From Tropicibacter sp. R16_0 (lineage in GTDB: Bacteria; Pseudomonadota; Alphaproteobacteria; Rhodobacterales; Rhodobacteraceae), in NCBI RefSeq assembly GCF_017743935.1, contig NZ_JAGHRE010000009.1, positions 203,659-267,658 of the forward strand: 64,000 bases of DNA, given 5' to 3'. Every line of letters starts with the position of its first letter. Position 1 is the stretch's first letter. Position numbers and translations under genes: made by a program. Below are positions 1 through 9,544 of the stretch, piece after piece. Below the pieces are notes generated by a model, which did not search any database, was not told where the DNA came from, and saw nothing but the letters and a program-made list of their open reading frames with translations.

Positions 1-377
1 AGCCGCACATCCACCGGTACAAGACGCGCCAGAACATCCTCGGCCGTCTCGCCGGACAAGTTGACAACCGCCCAGGCGTCGGACTGATCGGTTAGCGCCG
101 CGTGTTCCGACAAGCCAGCATCAGCCGCCGGTCCAATCAACATGGCCTGAGCATGTCCAAACCAGATGGCCTGCGCATCGCTGCCCTGTATCAGCCCATT
201 GGCCTGGGGATACGCCACCCCATGCGCGGCCTTCATCGCCTTGGACAGCTTGTCCTGTTGCCCATTGTACGGCGCAACCGAAGTCATCTGTCCCGGCTCG
301 ACCTCGACCACCTTTGTGGCGCCAACGGTCAGCGGCAGCAGACCCGCACAGGGCGAAAGAGCTGAAAGTTTATCCAC
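1..377 (-). CDS. soxG: sarcosine oxidase gamma subunit (partial)
   Basis: Last gene of a soxBDAG operon, cut by the window edge, with about 125 codons visible. Gamma is the small subunit of heterotetrameric sarcosine oxidase, which demethylates sarcosine to glycine and passes the methyl unit to tetrahydrofolate. The visible start reads VDKLSALSPCAGLLPLTVG and the frame stays open to base 1. I chose a GTG start at 377 because it overlaps the soxA stop by eight bases, as expected for translational coupling; the next ATG is about 30 codons further in. The assignment rests on position after soxA and on the general SoxG-like sequence, since the family is poorly conserved. Confidence 0.82.
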   Translation of the reverse strand, partial: MDKLSALSPCAGLLPLTVGATKVVEVEPGQMTSVAPYNGQQDKLSKAMKAAHGVAYPQANGLIQGSDAQAIWFGHAQAMLIGPAADAGLSEHAALTDQSDAWAVVNLSGETAEDVLARLVPVDVR

Positions 378-3303
378 GGACCCGCTCCCCTTGCTGGTCA
401 AAGAACACCGGATCGACCACCTCACACAGGGTTTCCACCCCGCGCAGACCGTCGACCATTTTCACGATCTCGCCATGACGCTCGCGCCCGTCAGCCAGGA
501 ACCCAAGCGCCAGCATGTGACCCATCGTGGGCGAGTGACACACGGACGTCAGATACCCCTGATCGTTCGTCCTGATCGGCTCGTCGCCCTTCTTGTAAAG
601 GTGTGCGCCCGCCAGAACCTGGCCGTCTTTCTCGACCGGCTTCAGCCCCACCAGAACCTCGCGCCCCGGTTCTTCGAGCCCCGGTCGCTGTGTCATGGTC
701 TTGCCGATGCAGTCCTTCTTGGTGGAAACCATCCGCCCCATGCCAATGTCATAGGCCGTTGTGCGCCCGTGGATTTCCGAGTGGGTGATGAACCCCTTTT
801 CGATCCGCAGGACGTTCAGCGCCTCCATTCCATAGACGCCGCCGCCCATCTCTTCGGCCTTTTTGGCCAGCAGACGGAACAAGCTGTCACCATAGCGTGC
901 AGGCACGGCGACCTCATAGGCATGCTCGCCCGAGAACGAGATGCGGAAGAGCCGCGCGTCGATACCCAGAACCTTGACCGGACCACAGGCCATGAACGGC
1001 CAGTCTTCATCACTCAGCGGCTGATCCAGCAACGTATCCAACAGCGCGCGCGACTTTGGCCCTGCGACCGCAAACTGCGCCCATTGTTCGGTAACAGAAG
1101 TGAACTGCACATCCAGATCGCGGCACAGCGCCTGATTGACGAAATCCAGATGTTTCATGACGTCACCCGCACCAGCGGTTGTCGTGGTCATCACATAGTG
1201 GTTTTCCCCCAGCCGCGCGGTGGTGCCGTCATCCATAACAAAGCCATCCTCGCGCAGCATCAGGCCATAGCGCGTGCGCCCCACCTTCAGCGTCGAGAAC
1301 ATGTTGGTATAGACGAAATCCAGGAACTGGCCCGCATCCTTACCCTGCACATCGATCTTGCCGAGCGTCGAGACATCCGCCACCCCAACCGCGCTGCGGA
1401 CATAGCCCACCTCGCGGTTACAGCTTTCAAGCCACGTCGGCTCTCCCGCCTTGGGGAAATAGCTGGGGCGATACCACAGCCCCGCCTCGATCAGCGGTGC
1501 GCCCCGTTCGACGGTCGCCTTGTGCGAGGTGGTGAAGCGCTCGGCGGCAAAGCTCTTGCCCGTGCCCCCTGCCCCAAACGCCGCAATGGCAACGGGAGAA
1601 TACGGCGGACGGAATGTTGTGGTGCCCGTCTCAGGGATGCCGCGCCCGGTGGCATCGGCCAGGATCGCCAGCGCCGCCACGTTCGAGTTCTTGCCCTGAT
1701 CGGTCGCCATGCCTTGGGTGGTGTAGCGCTTCATATGCTCGACCGAACGGAAGTTTTCGACCGCGGCCTGTTGCACATCCTTGACGGTCACGTCGTTCTG
1801 GAAGTCGAGCCAAGCACGGCCCTTGCCCGGAACCGCCCACAAAGGCGCAATTTCGTAAGCGTCATCCTCGGCTTGCGGCTGCGCCACATCCGGCGCGGTG
1901 TGCCCCAGATCGGCCAACGCACGCGCCGCAACCTCGGCCCCTTCGCGCAAACACGCCGCGGTGGAAAAGGCCCCGTTGCACGCGCCTGCCGCTTCCAGCC
2001 CCGGGATCGCACCCGGCGTCGGCACAAAGCTTTCGATCTCGCGCTTCCAGGTCGGGCGCCCGTTCATGTGGCAGGTCAGATGCACGGTCGGGTTCCAACC
2101 GCCGGTCATCGCCAGACAATCGGCCTGCAAGTTCTGCTCGCCGCTTGCACTGCGAATGGTGATCGATTCCAGCGCCTTGCGCCCAGCGCTGTTCGAAACC
2201 TGCGCGCCGCGATAAACGGGATAATTATCGGACGTAGGCCCATCATGGCGGCTGTCGATGACCCCGGCCACATGCACGCCTGCTTCCAACAGATCGCGGG
2301 CCGTGCGGTGGATGTCGTTGGTGTTGCCAAAGATCGCCACGCGCTGCCCAGGCGCCACGCCCCAACGGTTCAGATAAGCCCGCACCGCACCCGCAGTCAT
2401 GATGCCGGGCCGGTCGTTGTTGCGGAAGGCCACGGGACGCTCCAGTGCCCCTGCTGCCAGAACCGCGCGTTTGCTGGCGATCCGCCAGAACGTCTCGATC
2501 GGCGCGCCTGCCGGGCGGCTGCCCAGATGGTGGCGTACCCGTTCCAGCGCGCCAAAGGTGCCGCCATCATAGGCGCCCGTGATCGTGGTGCGCTTCATCA
2601 GGCGCACGTTGTCCATCGACCGCAACTCGGCCAGCACCTCATCGACCCAGACATGCCCCGGCTTGCCGTCGATCTCATGGGTTTCGGCCAGCAAACGCCC
2701 GCCCATGCGGCTGTCTTCTTCGGCCAGGATCACATCCGCTCCTGCACGCCCTGCAACCAGCGCGGCCATCAGGCCCGCAGGACCCGAGCCAATCACCAGC
2801 AGATCGCAAAAGGCATAGGCCTTGTCATAGACATCCGCGTTGTCTTCCCCAGACAGTGCGCCCAGACCAGCAGCGCGGCGAATGATCGGCTCATAGAGCT
2901 TTTCCCAAAACGCGCGCGGCCACATGAAGGTTTTGTAATAGAACCCAGCCCCCAGAAACGGCGCCGCCAGATCGGTGATCGCCATCGGGTCGAATTGCAG
3001 CGACAGCCCCCGGTTCTGACTGCGCGCCTGCAAGCCCTCGTAAAGCTCCTGAACTGTGGCCCGCACGTTGGGATCCTGCCGCACGCCCTGCCCGATGGTG
3101 ACAAGCGCATTGGGCTCTTCACTGCCCGCCGTCAGAATGCCGCGCGGGCGGTGGTATTTGAACGAGCGGCCCACCAGCCGCACCTCATTGGCCAGAAGGG
3201 CGGACGCCAGCGTGTCGCCCTCGAGCCCGGTGTAGTTTACCCCGTCGAACGAAAAGGTCACCGGCTTGCTGTGATCCAGCAGGCCCCTGTTTGCGATCCT
3301 CAT
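370..3303 (-). CDS. soxA: sarcosine oxidase alpha subunit
   Basis: Large subunit (977 residues) of heterotetrameric sarcosine oxidase, a cytoplasmic enzyme that oxidises sarcosine to glycine with transfer of the one-carbon unit to tetrahydrofolate. An N-terminal ferredoxin-like fold domain precedes a dinucleotide-binding domain with GSGPAGL at about residues 172-178. The C-terminal third, from about residue 600, is of the glycine cleavage T-protein (aminomethyltransferase) type that binds folate. The length is normal for the family. The start MRIANRGLLDH is chosen because its ATG overlaps the soxD stop by four bases; the frame stays open 51 codons further upstream, but that part lies over soxD. 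Very sure of the family. Confidence 0.95.
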   Translation of the reverse strand: MRIANRGLLDHSKPVTFSFDGVNYTGLEGDTLASALLANEVRLVGRSFKYHRPRGILTAGSEEPNALVTIGQGVRQDPNVRATVQELYEGLQARSQNRGLSLQFDPMAITDLAAPFLGAGFYYKTFMWPRAFWEKLYEPIIRRAAGLGALSGEDNADVYDKAYAFCDLLVIGSGPAGLMAALVAGRAGADVILAEEDSRMGGRLLAETHEIDGKPGHVWVDEVLAELRSMDNVRLMKRTTITGAYDGGTFGALERVRHHLGSRPAGAPIETFWRIASKRAVLAAGALERPVAFRNNDRPGIMTAGAVRAYLNRWGVAPGQRVAIFGNTNDIHRTARDLLEAGVHVAGVIDSRHDGPTSDNYPVYRGAQVSNSAGRKALESITIRSASGEQNLQADCLAMTGGWNPTVHLTCHMNGRPTWKREIESFVPTPGAIPGLEAAGACNGAFSTAACLREGAEVAARALADLGHTAPDVAQPQAEDDAYEIAPLWAVPGKGRAWLDFQNDVTVKDVQQAAVENFRSVEHMKRYTTQGMATDQGKNSNVAALAILADATGRGIPETGTTTFRPPYSPVAIAAFGAGGTGKSFAAERFTTSHKATVERGAPLIEAGLWYRPSYFPKAGEPTWLESCNREVGYVRSAVGVADVSTLGKIDVQGKDAGQFLDFVYTNMFSTLKVGRTRYGLMLREDGFVMDDGTTARLGENHYVMTTTTAGAGDVMKHLDFVNQALCRDLDVQFTSVTEQWAQFAVAGPKSRALLDTLLDQPLSDEDWPFMACGPVKVLGIDARLFRISFSGEHAYEVAVPARYGDSLFRLLAKKAEEMGGGVYGMEALNVLRIEKGFITHSEIHGRTTAYDIGMGRMVSTKKDCIGKTMTQRPGLEEPGREVLVGLKPVEKDGQVLAGAHLYKKGDEPIRTNDQGYLTSVCHSPTMGHMLALGFLADGRERHGEIVKMVDGLRGVETLCEVVDPVFFDQQGERVRG

Positions 3304-3563
3304 GCCGTCTCCTCCGACACCAGCCGCGTCGAGATAACCTCGTGCGTCACCGTGTTGCGCGTCACTTCGATCCAGGCGCCGCAGCCGCCCTCGTGATACC
3401 ACAGGTCGCGCGTCACCCCGGCCGGGTTTTCGCGCAGATAGACATAGTTGTCCCATGCCTCTTCGCCCGCATCAGGCGCAGGCCGGTCCAGCGACACGGC
3501 ATGGCCCTTGTAATAGAACTCGCGACGATCCCGCTCGCCGCAGATTGGACAGGTGATCCTCAT
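3300..3563 (-). CDS. soxD: sarcosine oxidase delta subunit
   Basis: Small 87-residue subunit of heterotetrameric sarcosine oxidase. It carries the family's zinc-site pattern: CPIC near the N-terminus (Cys5 and Cys8), a GGCG motif near residue 60 and a nearby histidine. It lies between soxB and soxA, and its stop overlaps the soxA start by four bases, so the subunits are probably made in step. Length and position are typical of the soxBDAG arrangement in alphaproteobacteria. Confidence 0.94.
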   Translation of the reverse strand: MRITCPICGERDRREFYYKGHAVSLDRPAPDAGEEAWDNYVYLRENPAGVTRDLWYHEGGCGAWIEVTRNTVTHEVISTRLVSEETA

Positions 3564-3622
3564 ACCCCAACCCCCTGCTTCTTCTCGTTACAAATACGGA
3601 AATCCGACATCTGCCTCATCCC

Positions 3623-4876
3623 CTAGTGCAGGTTGTGTTGAGAGCCTTTGCTCTCTTCGTCGATGATGCCCCGCCCGGTGCGGAAGCGATCCAGCTGATA
3701 GCCCGTGGCATTCTCGTGATAGCGATCCGTCGCGATCAGATGGGCAAAGACATTGCCCGAGCCCGGCACCGCCTTGAACCCGCCATAGTTCCAGCCGCAG
3801 TTCAGATAGAGCCCGTCGATATGCGTCCGGTCGATGATGGGCGAGCCATCGGGCGACATGTCCATGATCCCCCCCCAGCTGCGCAGCATCTTGGCCTTGC
3901 CGATCATCGGCATCAGCGCCATTCCCGCCTCCATCACATGTTCGGCCGTCGGCAGGTTGCCGCGCGCCGCATAAGAAGCATAGAAATCCAGATCGCCGCC
4001 AAAGACCAAACCGCCCTTGTCCGACTGACTGATATAGAAATGCCCCATACCAAAGGTGACGACATTGTCGATCACCGGCTTCAACCCTTCAGTGACAAAA
4101 GCCTGCAGAATGTGGCTTTCAATGGGTAGCGTCATGCCCGCCATAGCAGCCACTTGGCTGGAGCGGCCAGCAACCACGATGGCCACCTTCTTGGCTCGGA
4201 TCGGTCCGCGCGAGGTTTGCACGCCCTTGACCTTGCCGTTCTCGATGTCGATGCCGGTCACTTCGCAGTTCTGCAGCAAGTCCACGCCGCGCTGATCAGC
4301 CCCGCGGGCAAAGCCCCAGGCCACCGCATCATGGCGCGCCGTGCCGCCGCGCGGGTGATAAAGCCCGCCGTAGATCGGGAACCGTGCGTTGTCGAAATCC
4401 AGATAAGGCAGCATGCCCCGCAGCTCGTCCCGCCCCAACAGGATCGCGTCATCCCCCTGGCTGAGCATCATGTTGCCCTGGCGTGCCCGCGCGTCGCGCT
4501 GACCGTCGGAATGGAACAGGTTGATGATGCCCCGCTGCGAATGCATCACGTTGTAGTTCAGGTCCTCTTCCAACCCTTCCCACAGCTTCAGCGAGTGCGA
4601 GTAGAATTCGGAGTTGCCCTGAAGGAAGTAGTTGGCCCGCACGATGGTGGTGTTCCGGCCCACGTTGCCGCCGCCGATATAGCCCTTTTCCAGCACCGCC
4701 ACATTGGTCAGCCCGTGCTCCTTGGCCAGGTAATAGGCCGTCGACAGGCCATGCCCGCCGCCTCCGATGACCAGAATGTCATATTCCGCCTTGGGTTCGG
4801 GATCGCGCCAATGGGGTTTCCAGCCCTTGTTGCCGGTCAACCCTTCCTTGAGAACGCGAAGGCCTGAAAAACGCAT
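3623..4876 (-). CDS. soxB: sarcosine oxidase beta subunit
   Basis: Beta subunit (417 residues) of heterotetrameric sarcosine oxidase and first gene of the operon. It is a DAO-family flavoprotein that oxidises sarcosine and holds FAD plus covalently bound FMN. The dinucleotide-binding GGGGHG motif is at about residues 38-43. His182 in the TARHDAV motif matches the histidine that carries FMN in characterised enzymes. The ATG at 4876 is preceded by a strong AGGAGG site; an open frame continues 40 codons upstream but has no such site. The gap to soxD is 59 bases. In betaine catabolism this enzyme would act after the gbcAB-like oxygenase found near 23 kb. Confidence 0.95.
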   Translation of the reverse strand: MRFSGLRVLKEGLTGNKGWKPHWRDPEPKAEYDILVIGGGGHGLSTAYYLAKEHGLTNVAVLEKGYIGGGNVGRNTTIVRANYFLQGNSEFYSHSLKLWEGLEEDLNYNVMHSQRGIINLFHSDGQRDARARQGNMMLSQGDDAILLGRDELRGMLPYLDFDNARFPIYGGLYHPRGGTARHDAVAWGFARGADQRGVDLLQNCEVTGIDIENGKVKGVQTSRGPIRAKKVAIVVAGRSSQVAAMAGMTLPIESHILQAFVTEGLKPVIDNVVTFGMGHFYISQSDKGGLVFGGDLDFYASYAARGNLPTAEHVMEAGMALMPMIGKAKMLRSWGGIMDMSPDGSPIIDRTHIDGLYLNCGWNYGGFKAVPGSGNVFAHLIATDRYHENATGYQLDRFRTGRGIIDEESKGSQHNLH

Positions 4877-5017
4877 GATATGCTTCCTCCTGTCGGGCTG
4901 GAATGCGCCCGTCGGGACAGATGTATCAACCTGCCCCCGGATCACCATATCGCTTTTCGACAAAAACATGTCAGACTGCGACCGGATCTGTCGCAAAGAC
5001 GTCCTGCGGCGGCTGGT

Positions 5018-5917
5018 TCAGAAACGAATTCGCGCCGCAAACCCCACAATCGGGGCTGTGTCATAGTCCTGGCGGCTGATCTGGGCGCCGGTTGCGGAAT
5101 CCAGCGTCAAACGCCCATCAAACTCTGCTCCGACAAACGCGCTGATGCGCACGCCCGGATTGGGTGCATAATCCACCGACAACGCCACAGGAATGCTTTG
5201 ATCCTCTCCAACGCCACCAGGGGCAAGGCCTGTATTGTCCAAACGAAACCGAACACGCTCGGACCGCGCACCCAGAGAGAAACTCACGGCATCGGTGTGC
5301 TGATAACTCAGGATCACGCCCGGTCCTTGCGTGGCCCCCAGCCCTGTTCCGGTGCTCAGGTTCCAACGCGGTGCAATGTCCCAATCCACCAGAAGCGCGG
5401 GAAAGACCTCTGTATCATTGGTGCCCAGCTCCGAGAATGCGCCAAACGCGGGTCCGATCCGCAAGTTCGGGTTCACCTGCCAGACAATACCGGCAAAGAC
5501 ACCATAGGTGCGCCCATCAGAGGAGGACGCTCCGTCCTCATAGTCCCATCGAACCTGCGGTGAGATGAAAACCGACGCGCTTTCGCCCACCGAAAACTGA
5601 ACAGGCGCCGTGATCCGCACGTCGCGAATACGATCCCATGGCTGATTGCCAGCCAGGCTGAAATCATAGGAAAACTGACCATAGCTCAGGAACAGTCCAG
5701 CCGAAGCACCGCTGTCAAAACGGTAAAGAGCCCCTGTGCGCAGGAAAGCCCGCTCGGCGCTGAACTCTCCGCCACCGGATAAACCCGCGTTGCCCTGATA
5801 GACGGCCAACCCGTCAATCTGCCATGCCCATCCCGAGCGCTGCTGGGCCTCGGCCCCGGCCGAGGCGAAAAGAATGACACTGCTGCTCGCCGCAAACAAA
5901 CGCATCATCGGGGACAT
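5018..5917 (-). CDS. outer-membrane beta-barrel protein
   Basis: Protein of 299 residues with a typical Sec signal peptide (hydrophobic stretch ending in SAGAEAQ near residue 25). It is followed by alternating amphipathic strands rich in Gly, aromatic and polar residues, and it ends in a C-terminal phenylalanine (RIRF), the usual outer-membrane assembly signal. This supports an outer-membrane barrel, but I cannot assign a substrate or a named family. The start at 5917 is chosen because AGGAG lies at the proper distance; an upstream in-frame start at 5941 lacks a site. It stands alone between the sox operon and the glutamate dehydrogenase gene. Confidence 0.72.
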   Translation of the reverse strand: MSPMMRLFAASSSVILFASAGAEAQQRSGWAWQIDGLAVYQGNAGLSGGGEFSAERAFLRTGALYRFDSGASAGLFLSYGQFSYDFSLAGNQPWDRIRDVRITAPVQFSVGESASVFISPQVRWDYEDGASSSDGRTYGVFAGIVWQVNPNLRIGPAFGAFSELGTNDTEVFPALLVDWDIAPRWNLSTGTGLGATQGPGVILSYQHTDAVSFSLGARSERVRFRLDNTGLAPGGVGEDQSIPVALSVDYAPNPGVRISAFVGAEFDGRLTLDSATGAQISRQDYDTAPIVGFAARIRF

Positions 5918-6024
5918 TGGCTGCTCCTTTGAAAGTCTCACACTGGGACAATAGCGCTTTGCCCTGTCTATCCCACCTCAAAGGGGCCGGTTCCAAGAAA
6001 AACTGTGTGTTCCTCGTCACATCA

Positions 6025-6062
6025 CAAAAAAGCGGCGCGCAAATCTGCGCGCCGCTGCTTTT
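6025..6062 (-). terminator. rho-independent terminator after gdh
   Basis: A perfect 11-bp stem (6031-6041 with 6046-6056, GC-rich, four-base loop) is flanked by an A-run at 6026-6031 and a shorter T-run at 6059-6062. Read on the minus strand, the stem is followed by a T-run just past the stop codon of the glutamate dehydrogenase gene, a textbook intrinsic terminator. The short T-run on the other side could let it work weakly in the other direction. Confidence 0.88.
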
Positions 6063-6076
6063 CGTCTGGCTTGGGT

Positions 6077-7513
6077 TCACAGACCCTTCGCGCGATAGCT
6101 GGCCGCAACCTTGTTGATCGACACCAGATAGGCCGCCGTGCGCAGGTCCTCGACATCCGCGCGATCATGCCAGATCTCACGCATCGACTGATAGGCGATC
6201 CGCATCGTGTCATCCAACCCCGAGCGGACAAGCTCCAACTCATCGGCACCGCGCAGGTACTTTTGCTTGAATTCCGGCGTCATTGACCAGGCATCACCGA
6301 GATAGCGATCCAAGCGTTCCAGCTCATCGATGACCAGCTGGTGGCGTGCCTCTTCCTGACGACGTTGCATCCGACCAAAGCGGATGTGGGAAAGGTTCTT
6401 GACCCATTCGAAGTAGGATACGGTCACACCGCCTGCGTTTGCATACATGTCGGGGATGATCACCGTGCCTTTTTTGCGCAGGATCTCATCCGCGCCGGCC
6501 GTCACGGGGCCGTTCGCAGCCTCGATGATCAGAGGCGCCTTGATGTTGGCCGCGTTGCCAAGGTGGATCACACCCTCAAGCGCCGCCGGGATCAGGATAT
6601 CGCAATCCTCTTCCAGCACGGCGCCGCCCTCGGCGGTGTGGGTCGCATCCGGGTATCCGGTCACGCCGCCATGCTTGACGATCCAGTTGCGCACGCCTTC
6701 GACGTCCAGGCCGTCAGGATTATACAGCGCCCCGTCGCGTTCGATGATGCCGACGATTTTCGAGCCGTCCTCTTCCTGCAGAAACTTGGCCGCGTGATAA
6801 CCCACGTTGCCCAATCCCTGCACGATCACACGTTTGCCATCGAGCGAGCCGCTGAGACCTGCCTTGGCCACGTCACGCGGATCACGGAAGAACTCGCGCA
6901 GCGCATATTGCACCCCGCGGCCCGTCGCCTCGACCCGGCCCGAGATACCGCCCGCATTCAACGGCTTACCCGTGACACAGGCGCGTGCGTTGATATCCGT
7001 GGTGTTCATGCGGGCATATTGGTCCGCAATCCAGGCCATCTCGCGCTCGCCGGTGCCCATGTCAGGGGCGGGAACGTTCTGAGACGGGTGGATCAAGTCG
7101 CGCTTGGCCAGTTCATAGGCAAAGCGGCGGGTGATCTGCTCCAGCTCATGTTCGTCGTATTGACGCGGGTCGATACACAGACCGCCCTTGGAACCGCCGA
7201 ACGGCGCCTCGACCAATGCACACTTATAGGTCATCAGAGCCGCGAGCGCTTCAACCTCGTCCTGATTCACCGATGGGGCATAGCGAATACCGCCCTTGAC
7301 CGGCTCCATGTGTTCTGAATGCACCGAGCGATAGCCGACAAAGGTCTGAATCTGTCCGCGCAATCGTACACCGAACCGAACCGTGTAAGTGGCGTTACAC
7401 ACCCGGATCTTCTCTTCCAAGCCGGGCGGCAAGTCCATCAGGGCCACAGCCCTGTTGAACATCAAATCTACGCTCTCACGAAAACTGGGCTCATTTGTAC
7501 GGGTCATACTCAC
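6077..7513 (-). CDS. glutamate dehydrogenase (Glu/Leu/Phe/Val family)
   Basis: Protein of 478 residues of the amino-acid dehydrogenase superfamily, interconverting glutamate and 2-oxoglutarate plus ammonium with NAD(P). The N-terminal substrate domain shows the GGIRY and PFGGSKGG motifs with the catalytic lysine region. The C-terminal Rossmann domain shows VQGLGNVG at about residues 230-237. Residues VPAPDMGTGEREM match the family's substrate-binding segment. The start is a GTG at 7513, seven bases after GGAGG; the ATG two codons later is the alternative. A strong terminator follows. Glutamate is the likely substrate, but the cofactor cannot be read from the sequence alone. Confidence 0.9.
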   Translation of the reverse strand: MSMTRTNEPSFRESVDLMFNRAVALMDLPPGLEEKIRVCNATYTVRFGVRLRGQIQTFVGYRSVHSEHMEPVKGGIRYAPSVNQDEVEALAALMTYKCALVEAPFGGSKGGLCIDPRQYDEHELEQITRRFAYELAKRDLIHPSQNVPAPDMGTGEREMAWIADQYARMNTTDINARACVTGKPLNAGGISGRVEATGRGVQYALREFFRDPRDVAKAGLSGSLDGKRVIVQGLGNVGYHAAKFLQEEDGSKIVGIIERDGALYNPDGLDVEGVRNWIVKHGGVTGYPDATHTAEGGAVLEEDCDILIPAALEGVIHLGNAANIKAPLIIEAANGPVTAGADEILRKKGTVIIPDMYANAGGVTVSYFEWVKNLSHIRFGRMQRRQEEARHQLVIDELERLDRYLGDAWSMTPEFKQKYLRGADELELVRSGLDDTMRIAYQSMREIWHDRADVEDLRTAAYLVSINKVAASYRAKGL

Positions 7514-7846
7514 AATAGTACCTCCATGACCTTATGCGACTCGCTCTGGGATGAGTTGTCGCAGCGACAGTATGACCGTTCAATTAATAAGTGCGACATT
7601 TTTAATCACTTGCAAAACGACGGTCTCGCAGTAAAGGGCGAATCAAGCCCCCTCGGTACAGGTTCCAACATTGTTTCACCCAAGGAAACAACGCGTATCA
7701 ACCTGAGGTAAATGTCTCAAACTAAGCCGTAATATCCTTTGTTTGGAACATATTGCGCCCCAATTTGGCCATCATCTCGCGGCAAAAATATCCAGTGGAA
7801 GTTTGTCTTCAGTGAGCACGTCAAGCCCTGGAGAGAGAGGTGAGTC
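7514..7846. other. divergent intergenic region gdh / tad genes
   Basis: This 333-base gap lies between two divergent genes and must hold both promoters. It contains the GGAGG site for gdh on the left edge and a purine-rich GGAGAGAGAGG site for the vWA gene on the right edge. I find no convincing small gene, RNA element or palindromic operator in it. Confidence 0.5.
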
Positions 7847-9544
7847 ATGTATATTGACGGTGAAAAAAAGACCGGGACAACTGCTGCCGTGGGTCGAATT
7901 CTGTCGCGCCGAGCGCAGAATTTTGCATCCGACGAAAGCGGCTTGATCACGTTTTTTGTACTGTTCTTGTTTGTCATCATGCTGGCTGTGGGCGGCATCG
8001 GCATTGATGTGATGCGCTACGAGCGCGACCGAGCAAGGCTGCAATATACAATGGACCGTGCCGTTTTGGCTGCGGCTGACTTGGACCAATCTCTGGAACC
8101 AGAAGCGGTGGTACGCGAGTACCTGCAAAAGGCGGATCTGCTGCAATACCTCAACAGCGTGACCGTGACCGAAGGTCTGGGTTTTCGGAATGTTAAGGCC
8201 ACTGCGGAATCGGAATTTCCCACTCAGTTCATGCACCTGACCGGCGTCGACACCCTAAGCGCACCGGCGGCCAGCACCGCCGAAGAAAGCATCGGTGGTG
8301 TTGAAATCTCGCTGGTGCTCGACGTCTCTGGCTCGATGAATTCGAACAGCCGCCTTTCCAACCTCAAGGTGGCCGCGCACGACTTTGTCGATCAAATGGT
8401 CGACAACACCGAAGACGGCAAGCTGTCGATCTCGATCATCCCCTACGCCACACAGGTCTCGGTTACGGACAACATGATGGACGAATTCAATGTGTCGGGC
8501 GAGAACGCACATTCGAATTGCATCAACTTCCAGTCGAACGACTTTGATTCAACGTCCCTCAATCCGAATGCATCGCGCCCCCGCACCTTGCATTTCGACA
8601 CTTTCACCAGCGCCGGGTCGAGCCGCAGCGATGGCCGCCCCTATGGTGATCTGGTAAAATTCCCGGTGTGTGAGGCAGATAGCCGTCGCGAAATCCTGCC
8701 TCTGCAGAAAGATCGCAACACGCTCAAGAATTTCATCACCGCATTGACCGCTCGCGGCAACACCTCGATCGACGTGGGCATGAAGTGGGGCACCGCCCTG
8801 CTGGATCACAGCATGAATGGCGTCGTGACGAACCTGATCGAAGACGGGGACATTCCAAACGACTTCGCCCTGCGTCCGCACCGGTTCTCGGATGGTGAAA
8901 CGCTCAAGGTCATCGTGCTGATGACGGACGGCCAAAACACCAGCCAGTATTACCTGCGCGACCAGTATCGTCAGGGCAATTCGAACATCTGGTGGAATGC
9001 TGAGGAGGAGAAATACTCGGTCTACCGCCCCTCAACCAATCGGTATTTCTGGCCCCACAACAGCTCGTGGCAGGATCATCCTTATGGCAATGGGACCACC
9101 ACTGAATGGGAATGCACCGGTACGATCTACTACGGGAACTGCTACTACGGCAGCTGGGTCCAAGAGACCGTCCAAGAGCCGGGCACGGCCGAGCGCCTGA
9201 CCTATCCACAGCTTTGGGAACAGACCTCGCTGCAATACAACCTCAGCCGTCATTACTATCCCTGGATGAACGACAACAGTGCGCGGGATGAATGGTACTA
9301 CGGGGTTCGCAGCTACGTCGGATCAAGCACGAAGGACAGCCGCACACAAGAAATCTGTGATGCCGCCAAGGCCCAGAACGTGATCGTCTATACCATCGGG
9401 TTCGAGGCCCCCAGCCGCGGACTGTCGGTCCTCAAGGCCTGTGCCAGCTCGGACAGTCACTTCTATGATGTGGACGGGTTGGAAATTGCAGACGCTTTCG
9501 CCTCGATCGCATCGTCGATCCGCAAACTGAGGCTGACCCAATGA
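7847..9544 (+). CDS. Tad-pilus type vWA protein (TadG-like)
   Basis: Membrane-anchored protein of 565 residues. Near residues 28-75 there is a single hydrophobic pseudopilin-like segment preceded by DESG, the pattern of TadE/TadG proteins. A von Willebrand factor A domain follows, with the metal-binding DVSGSM motif at about residue 163 and a second conserved LMTDGQ segment near 360, and a large insertion rich in Tyr and Trp. TadG proteins help assemble Flp/Tad pili at the cell envelope. The next two genes encode TadE-like pseudopilins, and the stop overlaps the next start by four bases. No tad secretion ATPase or flp pilin gene is in the window, so this is a detached part of such a system. 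Confidence 0.83.
   Translation: MYIDGEKKTGTTAAVGRILSRRAQNFASDESGLITFFVLFLFVIMLAVGGIGIDVMRYERDRARLQYTMDRAVLAAADLDQSLEPEAVVREYLQKADLLQYLNSVTVTEGLGFRNVKATAESEFPTQFMHLTGVDTLSAPAASTAEESIGGVEISLVLDVSGSMNSNSRLSNLKVAAHDFVDQMVDNTEDGKLSISIIPYATQVSVTDNMMDEFNVSGENAHSNCINFQSNDFDSTSLNPNASRPRTLHFDTFTSAGSSRSDGRPYGDLVKFPVCEADSRREILPLQKDRNTLKNFITALTARGNTSIDVGMKWGTALLDHSMNGVVTNLIEDGDIPNDFALRPHRFSDGETLKVIVLMTDGQNTSQYYLRDQYRQGNSNIWWNAEEEKYSVYRPSTNRYFWPHNSSWQDHPYGNGTTTEWECTGTIYYGNCYYGSWVQETVQEPGTAERLTYPQLWEQTSLQYNLSRHYYPWMNDNSARDEWYYGVRSYVGSSTKDSRTQEICDAAKAQNVIVYTIGFEAPSRGLSVLKACASSDSHFYDVDGLEIADAFASIASSIRKLRLTQ

Noticed and set aside
166..3396. Long plus-strand open frame of over 1000 codons
   Set aside because: It is antisense to soxA and has low-complexity His/Arg/Gln-rich composition typical of a reversed high-GC gene.
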